Part shown: positions 43,999 to 54,839 of the stretch, in pieces
Numbering within the stretch: the stretch's first letter is position 1
Layout: the number at the start of each line of letters is the position of its first letter
Origin: Incurvaria masculella
Lineage: Eukaryota; Arthropoda; Insecta; Lepidoptera; Incurvariidae
Direction of reading: 5' to 3'
DNA: 64,000 nucleotides
Assembly (NCBI GenBank): GCA_946894095.1
Contig: OX335656.1
Coordinates: 4,665,001-4,729,000 of the forward strand
Notes under the pieces: model-generated
What the model was told of the DNA's origin: nothing
Databases searched by the model: none
Seen by the model: the letters and a program-made list of their open reading frames with translations, nothing else
Position numbers and translations under genes: made by a program

Positions 43999-44516
43999 CC
44001 GGCGAGGCATCTGCGGTCTGACCGCAGATCCGTCGCCAATGACCGGAGGCGCATATGCGTCGCCATAAACTGGACGCACAGATGCGTCGCTAAAGAGGCC
44101 ATCATTCAAATCAATCAAGCGTGCAGATGGCCCGGACGACGTCACTGACTGTCTGTGTGAGACAACCTTCAAAGTAAGTAAGTAGCTGTAGATAAAGTTA
44201 GTGCTCTGCGGCGCTTGATAGAGGCTGACGAGACGGTGATAATGTTTCCATGGTTACACGGAGCCCTAAAAAGTACGTGCTAAAGCGATAATAAAGAACG
44301 CCCGTCCGTTCCTTTTGACGTGACCGCCTTATAAGGTTCTCTCCACTCCCCAATTTTATAATTGTTAAATAATTAATTTAGTTTGGTGCGATGTAAATTA
44401 CTTTTTTAACGTTCTTGGATGTGGTAATTGGCCGTTAGAATGCCCAAGAACCGAGATTAACTGAGCGCGCAGATCAAAATAATTGAGAATGTCCATGATC
44501 ATTTACTGATCAAGTT

Positions 44517-44780
44517 TCATACAATTGCTTGTGCCTGTTTCCTCAGTCCAATTAAGGAAAACATTTCTGATATTTGGCACTTAATAACTTATGTTCAGGA
44601 TATACGCCCTTAAATATTTAGTTTCAAACCTTTAGAGGCGTATATCATAGATACAAGTTAACAAAACAATCAAATTTAACAGAAGTAGCTCTTAGTTAAT
44701 TTGTTTAATGTAAAAATAAAAATAGAAATTAAAATTAACTTAATTTGGCTGAGGAAACAGGCACGAGCCAATGTATGGAA
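44517..44780. mobile_element. MITE with GTGCCTGTTTCCTCAG arms
   Basis: Left arm CATACAATTGCTTGTGCC...TTTCCTCAGTCCAATTAAG. Right arm CTTAATTTGGCTGAGGAAAC...GGCACGAGCCAATGTATG. TIR about 45 bp. Confidence 0.75.
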
Positions 44781-44790
44781 CTCGAATACA

Positions 44791-45266
44791 AGGCCCTGGT
44801 ACTAGCCAAATCGCAAAGTTAGACGAGGCACCCCAAGTTAACTAACTAAGTCTGACGATTATAAGTGTCATTCTTACAATATATGATTCCTTGTCTAGGA
44901 ATCGACCTATTTTCGTTAATGTATGTTTCCTTTTTCTATACAAAATACATTGCGGAAACGGTGTCCATTTCCGAACTTTTTTGACTAAATGTAGAAATCT
45001 AAAAGCAAATGGAATATTTTTTTTATGCATATATGCTGTTTTTGCTTATATCTAGAAATCGAATTACTTTCAGATTTCTAATGAGAAAAATCAACTTTTT
45101 TATTTTTATTATTATTTAAATAAATGATGGAATAAAAAAATATTAACAATCCATTATCAGTCTGGAGTTCTATTTGGATTTGCTGAAGAGTTTCACTACA
45201 TATTATTACATTTGTTAAAAAGTGCATTTGTATGGCGCGAGTAGTTGGCTAGTCCTAGCGCCTTAA
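44791..45266 (-). mobile_element. TTAA MITE, GGCGCTAG family, copy 2
   Basis: Inverse of 5569-6053: GGCCCTGGTACTAGCC at the left and GGCTAGTCCTAGCGCC at the right. TTAA is present only on the right (45263-45266). The interior (GGTGCCTCGTCTAACTTTGC inverse, TTGCGGAAACGGTGTCC inverse) is well conserved. Confidence 0.85.
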
Positions 45267-45616
45267 GTCAGTCATGTTGGCTGCTGTGAAGTTGTCTCCC
45301 GAGTTGTTTCCTTGAAAATGCTCTCTTTCCTCTCCTACATCACCTCCTCTGGCCTTAGGATATGTTTGCAAAACGTGCATAGATCTCTATTTTATTCTGT
45401 GCGCCTACGCGCCTATCTGCCCCTCAGAAGCCGACTGTTTTTTTGCTAAACATACACATATTTTATTTCATAACACAGTCATTACCTATAACGAACATCA
45501 ATCAAAAAAAGGCAAATGATGGATCTAGATGTACATACTACAATAATGGAATAATGGTCTCGTGGTCAGTTTCGGTTGAGCGGTAATGTATCGATTGAGT
45601 TCCGCTTCGCGTCACA

Positions 45617-45705
45617 CCGCGCGCGGCGTGGCGTGGCGTCGTGTGACGTGGTGTTTCGCGGCGTGGTGTCGCGTGGCGTGGCGTCGCGTGGCGTGGCGTT
45701 CCTCG
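45617..45705. repeat. GTGGCGTGGCGTC minisatellite
   Basis: Degenerate 5- and 13-bp units of GGCGTG/GTCGC. Open frame RGVVSRGVASRGVAF is a repeat artefact. Confidence 0.75.
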
Positions 45706-45772
45706 CCGGTTGCGAGGCGTTGCGAATAATGAAAGACTTTGTAAATCATAATTTATTGCGAATTCAGAGGGT

Positions 45773-45916
45773 CTACCATCGTAAATTGACTAGCCGGATA
45801 AACAGGCAAGTGAGGGATGAAATCTGATCATTTCGTCCCGTGCTAACGAGTCAACAGTTAATTTCCCAAATAACAGTTCGCATGGTACCTACGAAATGCA
45901 AAATCACCATGGTAAC
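45773..45916. mobile_element. ACCATGGTAAC family MITE, copy 3
   Basis: ACCATCGTAAATTGACTAGC at the left and AAAATCACCATGGTAAC at the right, with ACAGGCAAGTGAGGGATG inside. Diverged from 11671-11875. Confidence 0.55.
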
Positions 45917-46284
45917 CTCACTGATCAGTAGAAAGTCCCCCTTTCTAACAAAATCGGAACTTTTGTAGATTTTTAAATACACACGACTGTCTTTCGATCA
46001 ACATACATACTATCACGTCTTATTTAATGCGCATCTGCATATGGGCTATTTGGTGATAACTGGTTAAAAAACGTCATAGTATAAATGTACATATCTGCGT
46101 AAATATTACATTGTAATTTCTACACAAAATGTAGATAATGTGTCGTTTGCTTGTCCAATGCGTTAGTCCACCAGTCGCAGCCGTGCAATGAAGGGAAATT
46201 CCGGGCATGGCACCTAGTTCCTCCGGAAATGCGCTTTGATGGCCGCTAAGTGCTGCTGTTCACTACTTAATCAATATCCTACGA
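45917..46284. other. Intron; SINE shred
   Basis: 46180-46240 (AAATTCCGGGCATGGCACC, TTCCTCCGGAAATG) is a small piece of SINE body. Otherwise nothing. Confidence 0.4.
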
Positions 46285-46450
46285 CTAAGCCCCGGTTGGA
46301 CGAAGAGACGGCTGAGTTAATCAATGTTCAAACACGTCACTTTTAGTGATCCGCATATAGTTCCTTCCATACTGTCCACACAAAGTGACGTGTTTGATCA
46401 TACTTTGACGTTGATTTTGATTTTTTGTCCTTTCGTGCACTCCGCCCTAA
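46285..46450. mobile_element. GTGCACGAAAGGAC palindromic MITE, copy 2
   Basis: CTAAGCCCCGGTTGGACGAA at the left, CTTTCGTGCACTCCGCCCTA at the right. Internal AAACACGTCACTTTTAGTGA. Confidence 0.8.
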
Positions 46451-46495
46451 GATCGTCAACCTACATACATGAACCCACTTACCCTCGTTCGAGAA

Positions 46496-46575
46496 ACTCC
46501 GGCCTCGGTCGGATTCTGGATGGGTGATCGTCTTCGATTGTTAAGGCTGTAAACGTAAAACTGTTCGTCCCTGGA
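46496..46575 (+). mobile_element. SINE head fragment
   Basis: CTCCGGCCTCGGTCGGATTC, then GGATGGGTGATCG and GTAAACGTAAAACTG. 5S-like/tRNA-like part without body. Confidence 0.55.
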
Positions 46576-46964
46576 AATCTTAGATTTGTAAATTTTAAGA
46601 AATGCATTCTTTGTCCATTGGCCAAGGCACAATTTTGCACGGCGACTGCCATTAAACTAGCGAAATCTTCTTGCAGGCCCTAATCGCTAAACGGTGTCAT
46701 ATTTAGATACATTTATTTTTATCATTTAAGAAAGCTTCATTCTATGTCCGAAAAAAACGAAAATTAACGTTAAAAATGGCATCTCTTTTCCAGTGCTATT
46801 CGCCAATATTTTATTATTTAAAAGGTATATAAAAAAAATACGGACAGATTTTGACAATCAGTATATTTTAGAAGCGAAATAAGTATATTTTAGAATCTAA
46901 AATTTCAAAAACCCAGTATAACGTAAAGAGCTTGTAAACTGTTATCGCCCGTAGTATGGGGAAT
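46576..46964. mobile_element. TTTGTCCATT repeat, second copy
   Basis: AAGAAATGCATTCTTTGTCC, GGCGACTGCCATTAAACTAG and CTAAAATTTCAAAAACCCAG match 18224-18426 plus 18913-19000. The AAGCC-ended MITE present there is absent here, so this approximates the pre-insertion state. Confidence 0.55.
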
Positions 46965-47145
46965 TAATAGGGTTACGACTCTCTTAATACGTCCCGGTTT
47001 GGTACCATAGCGTGAATGATGGATGGCCAGTTCAATGCAGGCGTGCAACATAAGGAAGTTACCTGGCATGTAAACTAGTTTCAATGTGGTTGACACCGTG
47101 ACAGTAGGTGTGGTTATAATTCATCCATGCCCATTTCCAAAAAAG
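46965..47145 (+). mobile_element. SINE body fragment
   Basis: TTAATACGTCCCGG, GGTTTGGTACCATAGCG, CAGTTCAATGCAGGCGTGC, CATCCATGCCC and an A-rich end directly before the GTCY MITE. Confidence 0.6.
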
Positions 47146-47491
47146 AAAAACCGGCCAAGTGCGAGTCGGACTCGCACACGAAGGGTTCCGTACCATCGCA
47201 CAAGATTTACCAAAAAAAACCTTTTTTTGTATGGGCCCCCCTTTTAATTATTATTATTTTATAATGTTACCTATTTGTTGTTATAGCGGCAAAATAAATA
47301 CATAATCTGTGAAAATTTCAGCTTCCTACCTGTTACGGTTCATGAGATACAGCCCTGTGACAGATGGACGGACGGACGGACGGACGGACGGACGGACGGA
47401 CGGACGGACGGACGGACGGACGGACGGACGGACAGCGGGGGCTTAGTAATAGGGTTCCGTTTTCACCCTTTGGGTACGGAACCCTAAAAAA
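47146..47491 (-). mobile_element. GTCY MITE, copy g (longest microsatellite)
   Basis: CCGGCCAAGTGCGAG and GGTACGGAACCCTAAAAA ends. About seventeen uninterrupted GGAC units (47365-47433), the longest and purest in the window. Confidence 0.92.
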
Positions 47492-47889
47492 CGGAGGAAA
47501 TGTGTAATTTTATCTGCTCTCTCTTGCAACCTTATAGCATCTAATAAACTGAACCGACAGTTACATAGTGGCACGAACGGGCTGCCGACATACGAGTTTG
47601 CGAAGGCACAGGAGATTTGATTGATGTCGCATCAAACAAACTTGCGACGGGTCACAAATAGACTGGAGCCCTTAGTTTGGGTTATACACCGGTCGGTTAT
47701 ACAGCGTTTTAAAATGTGGGTGATTGGCGAACAGAAATGTGCCAGTCGGACTTTACTTTCCTCCTCATGATATATACATAAATAAGCCTTTTTTTAATTT
47801 TGAATTTTACGGTCTAAATTTACAATAGTTTACTAAAATGTCTCTTATTTCAGAGTGCCTGTGGGCAAAATTTTTGTACATTTCGTTTA
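47492..47889. other. Intron between two GTCY MITEs
   Basis: No gene or repeat recognised. Confidence 0.35.
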
Positions 47890-48242
47890 TTTTTTAGGGT
47901 TCCGTACCCAAAAGGTGAAAACTGAACCCTATTACTAAGCCTCCGCTGTCCGTCCGTCCGTCCGTCCGTCCGTCTGTCACAGGGCTGTATCTCAAGACCC
48001 GTAATAGGTAGGCAGCTGAAAATGTTCAACTGTGCAAAATGTGCAAACATGTGCAAAATGTTCATTGTGAACACACAGAGTGTGTATTTATTTTGCCGCT
48101 ATAACAACAAATAGGCAAAATAAAAAAAAATATAAAAATTAAAGGGGGCACCATACTGAAAACGTGATTTTTATGTGGTAAATCTTGTACGATGGTACGG
48201 AACCCTTCGTGTGCGATTCCGACTCGCACTTGGCCGGTTTTT
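47890..48242 (+). mobile_element. GTCY MITE, copy h, with internal insertion
   Basis: Complete, five GTCC units. An extra 50-bp piece (about 48022-48074) with repeated GTGCAAAATGT sits inside the CAGCTGAAATTTTCACAGAG block, not seen in the other copies. Confidence 0.9.
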
Positions 48243-48774
48243 GTATCAATAAGTATTTCGGTGCTCGCCTTGCGGATATTTTGTTCTCAAGCGACTGACG
48301 CCGAGATGCGGTCAATGTGCAGTCGACTTCGGATCGTCGGCCCCCAAAAATCACACAAGCTGGCACCATGGCAGATGCGTTTTACCCCCTGTGACGGTCC
48401 ATCCGTAAAGCACCGGGCAGCGCAGCTTCAACAGTTAAACGTCAAACAATGCGAGAATATATTTTGCGTTTTACAAGTGTCACTGAGGACGGGCGCGTTG
48501 CCAAGGGGAAATTATTACGATCTCCTTACAGCTGAAAGCGTCTGTTGGCATTGTGTGAGTCAGATAAACACGCGAAAGTCATTTAAATATGCGAATGAAA
48601 TGTAAATTGGTTATTAAAATTTTGGCTGAGGATTGTCTCGGAGTTCGTCGCTCGTAAAATACTTAGGTGTGTGATTTTGTTATGTTAATTTTATAAGGTC
48701 GTTACCTACTTTCTTTGCTGCTGTTAGTTGGCTTCCGTTTTCTCGAGTCTATAGGTTTCTTATAATTGTGGTCT
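48243..48774. other. Intron, no gene
   Basis: A plus frame of 137 codons starts inside the MITE and runs to 48605. The part outside it has no recognised domain. Confidence 0.3.
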
Positions 48775-49032
48775 TTTTTAGGGTTCCGAATCCAAAGGGT
48801 TCAAACGGAACCCTATTAACTCGGCTGTTCGTCCTTCTGTCACAGGGCTTATCTCATGAACCGTAATTTTTAGTCAGCAGCTGAATTTTTCACAGAGTTT
48901 ATATTTATTTTGCCGCTATAACAACAAATAGGTAAAATAAAAACAAAAAAAGTGATTTTTTGTGTTAAATATTGTACGATGGTACGGAACCCTTTGGGTG
49001 CGAGTCCGACTCGCACTAAACCGGGTTTTTTT
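48775..49032 (+). mobile_element. GTCY MITE, copy i (diverged)
   Basis: AGGGTTCCGAATCC and GCACTAAACCGGG ends. The microsatellite has shrunk to GTTCGTCCTTCTGTCAC. CCGCTATAACAACAAATAGG retained. Confidence 0.88.
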
Positions 49033-50159
49033 GGGTGGTTTTAAAATACCGCCCGTTTCATAGAATTGCGAAAAAGCGACTTTACTGCAACGCTCTGGAG
49101 CCTGTCTGTCTTGTTAGACACACGCAGATATCTCGGGAGCCAATAATCTTCTTTGGATGATACATTAAATACAAAGAAAAAGACGCTCAGGGATCACTTA
49201 TCAAATTACAAATATTGCACATAAACATTGCGTTGCATTTGAAAATTAATTAAAATCTGTATGTACAGTTTAATCTTCGAAATTACTTGTTAGAAAATAT
49301 AAAATAAAATATTTACCTTGACGATAGTCTTAATACATACTTGTGTTCTATGAGAAATCACTTTATTCATCGTGTTCACGTAATGATATTTAATATGTAC
49401 AGATATTTTGAAAGCTCACTGACTAATGAAATTATATAAAAACAGTACTATTTATTTTATTTATTAGAGGTAGTCAGTGATTACGATCCAATGTCCTCGT
49501 GCAGAAGTCGGGGCTTCTCAGATCGAGCTGTGCGCCTGTGAGCCCTAGCTATCTGTCGCCACCTGTACGAGAATCATCAAGGCAGTTAGTTTTAACTGTT
49601 TATGATGTCACGATAACAGCCTACACCAGGCGCGCAGCATAAGCGGACAATAGTCGCCGGCTTCTCTCTAGCAGGCGATGAGATCACGGCGAGGGCGATA
49701 GAATCGCCGTTCCGCCGAACAAATAACGCCATTAACCTTACGAGCTCACGCCATCTTGGGATCACTCTCCCGCTAATCTCATTGTCCATTCTCGACGCGT
49801 GCGGGCCGTTTCCGAGGCAGCTCCTCCGCGTCGTCATCCGAATAAATAGACCTGTCACTGTCTGTACTCTCTCGTATTATACCGGTCTCGGAATGCGAAA
49901 CATAAAACGCGCCGGAGGCCTGCTTGAGGACGCGGTTCTCACAACCGCCTCGTACAAAGCCGAAAAGGTTGTTTTTTAGCATTTAAAATGCTTCTATACG
50001 ATCAATTCAGTAGTATAACCCGTTAAATAATGAATATAATGAATGATTCTGGTGGATTTGAAGGGCTTCAAAATTTCCAACCATTCTGGTTTCGATAGGA
50101 TTCCAATTAAGGGTACATGTTTACCCCTTTGGACGACATAAGAGGACAAGACAAGACAA
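49033..50159. other. Intron, no gene
   Basis: 49600-49930 is mixed GC with no recognised domain in any frame. Confidence 0.35.
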
Positions 50160-50960
50160 GTAAGAGGGTAATCGCAAGAGAGAATTTTGAGCACATCGGC
50201 AGAATTGGCGAGAACTTGATCCGCCAAAAGGGGTCAATTCTGGTCCCTCGTCAAATTTGTCGAAGCCGCTCCTCACTTCCACCACTGTAGCAACCTGATG
50301 GATCAGTCGCCTTTTCCGCCAAAGAGAAGGCCGACCTTCTTGTTGGCCTCTTTGCGGCGACCTCACGCCTGGATGATAGCGGTTCAGTTCTGCCATCTCT
50401 TCCTTCCACACCAGTCTCCGGACCGCTAGCCGGGCTGAAGTGGAGGAGAATAGGCGGCGTCTCGTTGCTTCACTCGAAGAGACCATGGAAAAGAGTTTCC
50501 GGATGGGGTCTCCAGAACCTCGTTGAGTGGCGTGCGTGTTCAGTGCGAAGCGGACTCCGTTCAGTGCAGCTCCGACCTTCCAAGGAACAAACTGCCCTGA
50601 CACATTACCTTAATTTCGGACGCCATATCGAGAATAAAGCCAAGCTCGCCTCAAAAAAGCTGGGCGTCCTAAACAGGTTGTGTAAGTACATATTTCACGC
50701 GGGACCAAAAACTGCTCCTTACTAGGCGCAGATAAGTTCTTGCGTGGAGTATTGCTCGCATTTGTGGGACGGCCCAGCTCAGCACATGCTTGTTGGCTCC
50801 CTGGTTGGAACCATGGGGAGAGAGAATTTGATAGATTAATTCGCAGTCGGTGTGCAAATTGTGCCTAGACCAATTGAGAAAGAAATACATTGTTCAAATG
50901 CCAGAGCCCCGCTACCTTCTTAACAGTCTTAACGTGGTTTTCGAACCGCGAACGACAAAT
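50160..50960 (+). pseudogene. Decayed non-LTR retrotransposon (RT regions)
   Basis: In shifting plus-strand frames: KEKADLLVGLFAATSRLDDSG (linker before the RT domain), then from about 50600 HIENKAKLASKKLGVLNRL (post-palm RT segment), then VEYCSHLWDGPAQHML (Y-C-S-H-L-W). The order is that of a Jockey/CR1-type ORF2, but the catalytic palm between about 50440 and 50590 is deleted and there are stops and frameshifts. Same strand as sbb. Confidence 0.75.
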
Positions 50961-51304
50961 CCCTTAGTCGGTTCTTTCGCCATGCACGGGAAGAAATGCA
51001 GTGGGCCCAGTTGTATTCTTTTTACGTGCCGGAACCCACACAGCACAAAAATCGATGGTCGAGGCAGCTGAGTCGCGACGAGACGCGTGGGGCGCGGGAG
51101 GTGTGAGGTGGGAGGTGGGAGGTGGGGTGCGTCGCGCGTCCACGGCAGACCGCGTGAGGCCGCTTGAGTTATTTCTGTCGGCGCGCGCTCGGCTAATCGC
51201 TTCCAATAAATCCCGCGCGTAGATAGCTCTATTTCCGTCGGACTTCATTAAAATTCTTTATGAGTTTGCCATCCCGGACAGAAAGTCTCATTCGAAAAAA
51301 TCTG
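50961..51304. other. Intron; G-rich tract
   Basis: 51090-51130 carries GGTGTGAGGTGGGAGGTGGG, a G-rich run with possible quadruplex potential. No gene. Confidence 0.4.
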
Positions 51305-51518
51305 GGCCGCCCGTAAGCGTCCGAACAGTAAGCTCCACGTGCAAACTTTGTTTACTAATCAATTGAAAACCACTGTTCCAGTTTACTTGAAATTTGGTAT
51401 TTAATATCAGCCAACAAATATCAGTGTCTGTAAGTTTTGGTTTTTCGAAAAAAATATCCGGTGTCAAATCATAGAGAAGACAGAATGGATATGAATATTT
51501 TGCTTTCATTCAACTTCG
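51305..51518. mobile_element. Palindromic MITE, GGCCCGTAAGC family, copy 4 (truncated)
   Basis: Left arm GCCCGTAAGCGTCCGAACAG and TTTGTTTACTAATC present. The copy ends exactly where GTCY MITE copy j begins, and the right arm is not found beyond that MITE. Confidence 0.7.
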
Positions 51519-51795
51519 TTTTTTAGGGTTCCATACCCAAAGGGTGAAAATGGAACCCTATTACTAAGCCTCCGCTGTCCGTCCGTCCGTCTGTCCAAGG
51601 GCTGTATCTCAGTAACCATTACAGATAGACAGCTGAAATTTTCACAGAGTGTGTATTTATTTTGCCGCTATTACGACAAATAGGTAAGATTAAAAAACAA
51701 AAATACAAAACACTTGATTTTTTTGTAATCAATCTTTTACCATGGTACGGAACCCTTCGTGTGCGAGTCCGACTCGCACTTGGCCGTTTTTTTTT
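51519..51795 (+). mobile_element. GTCY MITE, copy j
   Basis: AGGGTTCCATACCC to GCACTTGGCCG and poly-T. Three GTCC units; GCCGCTATTACGACAAATAGG variant. Confidence 0.9.
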
Positions 51796-52792
51796 ATTTT
51801 TCAAATAACTAGTACAGACAAAAGTAAAATTTAATAGTTGTTTTTGAATATATTTGTTAACTACGCGCCACCGTATTATCCATAGGCTTAGCGTGCTATG
51901 CTAGGTCTATGGTATTATCCGACATTTTCAGTTGATGACATATCTTGAGCAGTGTTATTAAAATCGTAGATTGACTGGATTAAGTGAATCTCGAGTGATG
52001 GTGTAGGTTGTAACCTGATTTTTCTAGTGAAGGTTTGACATTCGACGAGCATTATCCTAACCACTCACTTCTCTCTAACACTACAGACTTTTGAAATAGG
52101 TCTGTTCCTAATTCTGTAGCGCTACAAAGTAATGACATAATGGCATTCACACTCGTAGCACTGTCGCTTTCATTGAAAAAAATAATAATACAGTCATGAA
52201 AGAGATCGGCTAACGGCACAGAAGTCGCGCCGATAACGAGGATATCCGAATTGAGGAGGAGGTCGACTCTTGAACAATGCGGCGTCGAACGTGCGGCGCG
52301 GGGGCTCGAGAGCGGTCGGCGACCTCGCCCCCCCACCCCACCCCACCCCCCTCCCGCCGCGCCCCGCTCCGCCGCCACCGCGGGACGTGCGGGGGTTTCG
52401 GCACATCCAGGAACCTCGGATTTGTATGAAATAACTCGAGGTTGCCACTCGATACACTTTAGTTACGGAATATCAACGTTTTATTCTGTGACCGCGAGAT
52501 GTTAATTCACTGCCGTGGGCGGCGTCGTGTCTTATGTAAGCTCAGGAACTGCAGCCCCAGGGTTGCCCAGGGTAAGCTTCGCTATACACAAGTAGCGAAA
52601 AAGTATTCGCACATTTATTGTCACGGAGAACAAAACATATAAAAAATACCTTTTGTTTGTTAAGTGCCAGGGCTTTTAAATTATTGGTTGCTACAAAGAC
52701 ATCAAGTTGAGTAAATAATATTGGAAAAATAATTATGAATCCATCACAGTAATTGGACGACTGATCTTCTTTCTTCATTTGTAAGGTAACGC
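51796..52792. other. Intron, no gene
   Basis: 52250-52395 is GC-rich with a CCCCACCCCACCCC run. ORFs on both strands are composition artefacts. Confidence 0.35.
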
Positions 52793-52860
52793 GTGTGTTC
52801 CGAGGGGTTAGTCACTCGAGCAAAAAGTGTACACCAGATTCCCAGTAGTCAAGATTTCCT

Positions 52861-53215
52861 TGGGATTTCTAGATTCCTAAAGATTTCCAAAGACTACCAA
52901 AGATTCTTAGAGATTCCTAAAGATTTCCAAAGATTCCTGGAGATTCCTAAAGATTTCCAAAGATTCTTAGAGATTCCTAAAGATTTCCAAAGATTCCTGG
53001 AGATTCCTAAAGATTTCCAAAGACTACCAAAGATTCTTGGAGATTTCAAATATACTGGGATTTCGTAAGATTTCTGAGGACTACCAAAGATTCCTAGAGA
53101 CTACCAAAGATTACCTGGATTTTTAAGGACTACCAACACATTTTTGGTACATTCCAATGATTTCGGGATTTCTAAAGATTCTTAGTGACCACCAACGATT
53201 CATAGAGACTTATAA
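52861..53215. repeat. 10-bp-phased array (AGATTYCYAA)n
   Basis: From 52871 to about 53050 every 10-bp block begins AGATT or AGACT: AGATTCCTAA, AGATTTCCAA, AGATTCYTGG. These form a 30-bp higher-order unit repeated about five times. The array then becomes looser to 53215. Reads as FLEIPKDFQR in one frame because 30 is a multiple of three; no start or splice context. Confidence 0.9.
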
Positions 53216-53465
53216 TTGCGCGTTGCGCGCAGCACGTGTCCGTGACGTCATCGCAGACAGGCGGGCGGCGCGGCCGGCGGCGGGGGTCGGCACGGGCGCG
53301 GTGTCCGCGCGAGGCGGCAACAGCGCGGGCACGGGCGGCGGGGGCGAGCGGCGCCCGCAGGAGACGGCAACGGCGCGGCGGGCGGGGAGCCCCCGCGCCG
53401 TGGCCGTGCGATATTCGTTTTGGACATATTTACCCAGGCGGAATCCGGTTAAATTAGATCCCATA

Positions 53466-53740
53466 TTATCTCAGCGATCTTTAGATCAGCGCTGATTTTT
53501 TCTTTCCCTGAGGCATTATACGATACCATTTTTGAATCCACAGTACATATTTCACATACTAAATTTCAAGATGAGGTACTCCGCTCTTTCGAAATCTCTT
53601 AGAATCTCAGCCATCATTAGGTCAGGGTTGATTTTTTTTTTGCCTGGGTCATTATAAAAGGCTATATTTGAAACCTTAGCAAATATTTCACGTAGAAAAC
53701 TTCGCGATTAGGTAGGTACTCTTCTTTTTCGAAATCCCTT
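53466..53740. repeat. 140-bp repeat pair A1/A2
   Basis: TATCTCAGCGATC at 53466 and ATCTCAGCCATC at 53604 begin two diverged units sharing TTTGCCTG-type, ATATTTCAC and TTCGAAATC motifs. The pair recurs at 54474-54740. Confidence 0.8.
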
Positions 53741-53754
53741 GCAGTCGTAATCAC

Positions 53755-54335
53755 TGTGAACCTGTAAAAACTTGGTACGAGATTAGCACCGGACTAACCA
53801 TACAAAAACCGGTTTACTTCGACCTTAATACGCGTAGTAAAGTTAGTCCGCCCCGAGCTCGGTTCACAACATACCTACAATCATCTAATTATTTAATCAA
53901 AATACATACAATAAACACAGTAAACAAACCGGCCAAGTGCGAGTCGGACTCGCACACAAAGGGTTCCGTACCATCGTAAATGATTTAACACCAAAAAATC
54001 ATATTATTTGTATTTTTTTATTATCTTTAAATTTTACTTATTTGTTGTTATAGCGGCAAATTAAATACTCACTCTGTGAAAATTTCAGCTACGTACTTAT
54101 TACGGTTCATGAGTAACAGCTTTGTGACAGACGGACGGACGGACGGACAGCTGAGGCTTAGTAATAGGGTTCCGTTTTCACCCTTTCGGTACGGAACCCT
54201 AAAAAGTAGTATACGCATGATAACCTTCTATTCGCTTAGTACGCGTATTAAGGTCGGACTAAACCGGTTTTTGTTTGGTTAATCCGGTGCTTATCCCGTA
54301 CTAAATTTTGACAGGTTTACTCTGAATACGGCTGA
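53755..54335. mobile_element. ACCGG-arm palindrome enclosing GTCY MITE
   Basis: Left arm 53755-53860 (GAGATTAGCACCGGACTAAC, GACCTTAATACGCG). Right arm 54228-54335 inverse (ACGCGTATTAAGGTC, TTAATCCGGTGC). Between them, at 53926-54205, sits GTCY MITE k. Arms are about 100 bp and well matched. Confidence 0.8.
53926..54205 (-). mobile_element. GTCY MITE, copy k (innermost nested)
   Basis: ACCGGCCAAGTGCGAG and GGTACGGAACCCTAAAAA ends, four GGAC units. It lies inside the ACCGG palindrome, itself inside the 2.48-kb element, so it is the third layer. Confidence 0.9.
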
Positions 54336-54473
54336 ATATGTTTTGGAATTGTGTCGTCGGGCACACGCGGGGTGCGCGCTGCGCACACTCGTGCGCACAC
54401 GTGTGCGTGATTTCTTCGCAAACTGGCGGCCGCGCCCACGGCCGCGCTATCATTGTTAGATTAGATCCCGTAT

Positions 54474-54740
54474 TATCTCAGCGATCATTAGGTCAGCCCT
54501 GTTTTTTTTTTGCCTGATGCATTATGCAATACCATTTTTGAAGCCATAATACATATTTGACATACTCAACTTCACGATGAGGTACTCCGATCTTTCGAAA
54601 TCCCTTAGTATCTCAGCCATCATTAGGTCAAAGTTGATTATTTCTTTGCCTGGGCCGTTATAAAAGTCTATATTTAAAAACCTAGTAAATATTTCACGTA
54701 CTCGAGATAAGGTACTCTTATTTTAAAAACCTTTACAGTC
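54474..54740. repeat. 140-bp repeat pair B1/B2
   Basis: TATCTCAGCGATCATTAGG and TATCTCAGCCATCATTAGG begin the two units. Direct repeat of 53466-53740 about 1.01 kb downstream. An ACCGG copy (54744-54832) follows each pair. Confidence 0.8.
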
Positions 54741-54839
54741 TTATTCAGAACTAACCTGTCAAAACTTACGTACTGTACTAGAATTGCACCGGACTAAGCA
54801 TACAACCGGTTTAGTCCGACCCCGACAAGATTATCTGAG

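Noticed and set aside
43780..44148. 122-codon SPISA-repeat ORF and 105-codon minus-strand ORF
   Set aside because: Both strands are open because of the 15-bp minisatellite; neither has supporting structure.
47365..47433. Possible CRISPR-like direct repeats
   Set aside because: The regular repeats are a GGAC tetranucleotide microsatellite inside a MITE, without spacers.
52793..53068. 91-codon ORF with FLEIPKDFQR repeats
   Set aside because: Product of a 30-bp tandem array whose period is a multiple of three, inside a transposon, with no start context or splice sites.
53157..53495. 112-codon ORF over the GC-rich block of the array element
   Set aside because: Arg/Ala/Gly low complexity with an equally long minus-strand frame; composition artefact.
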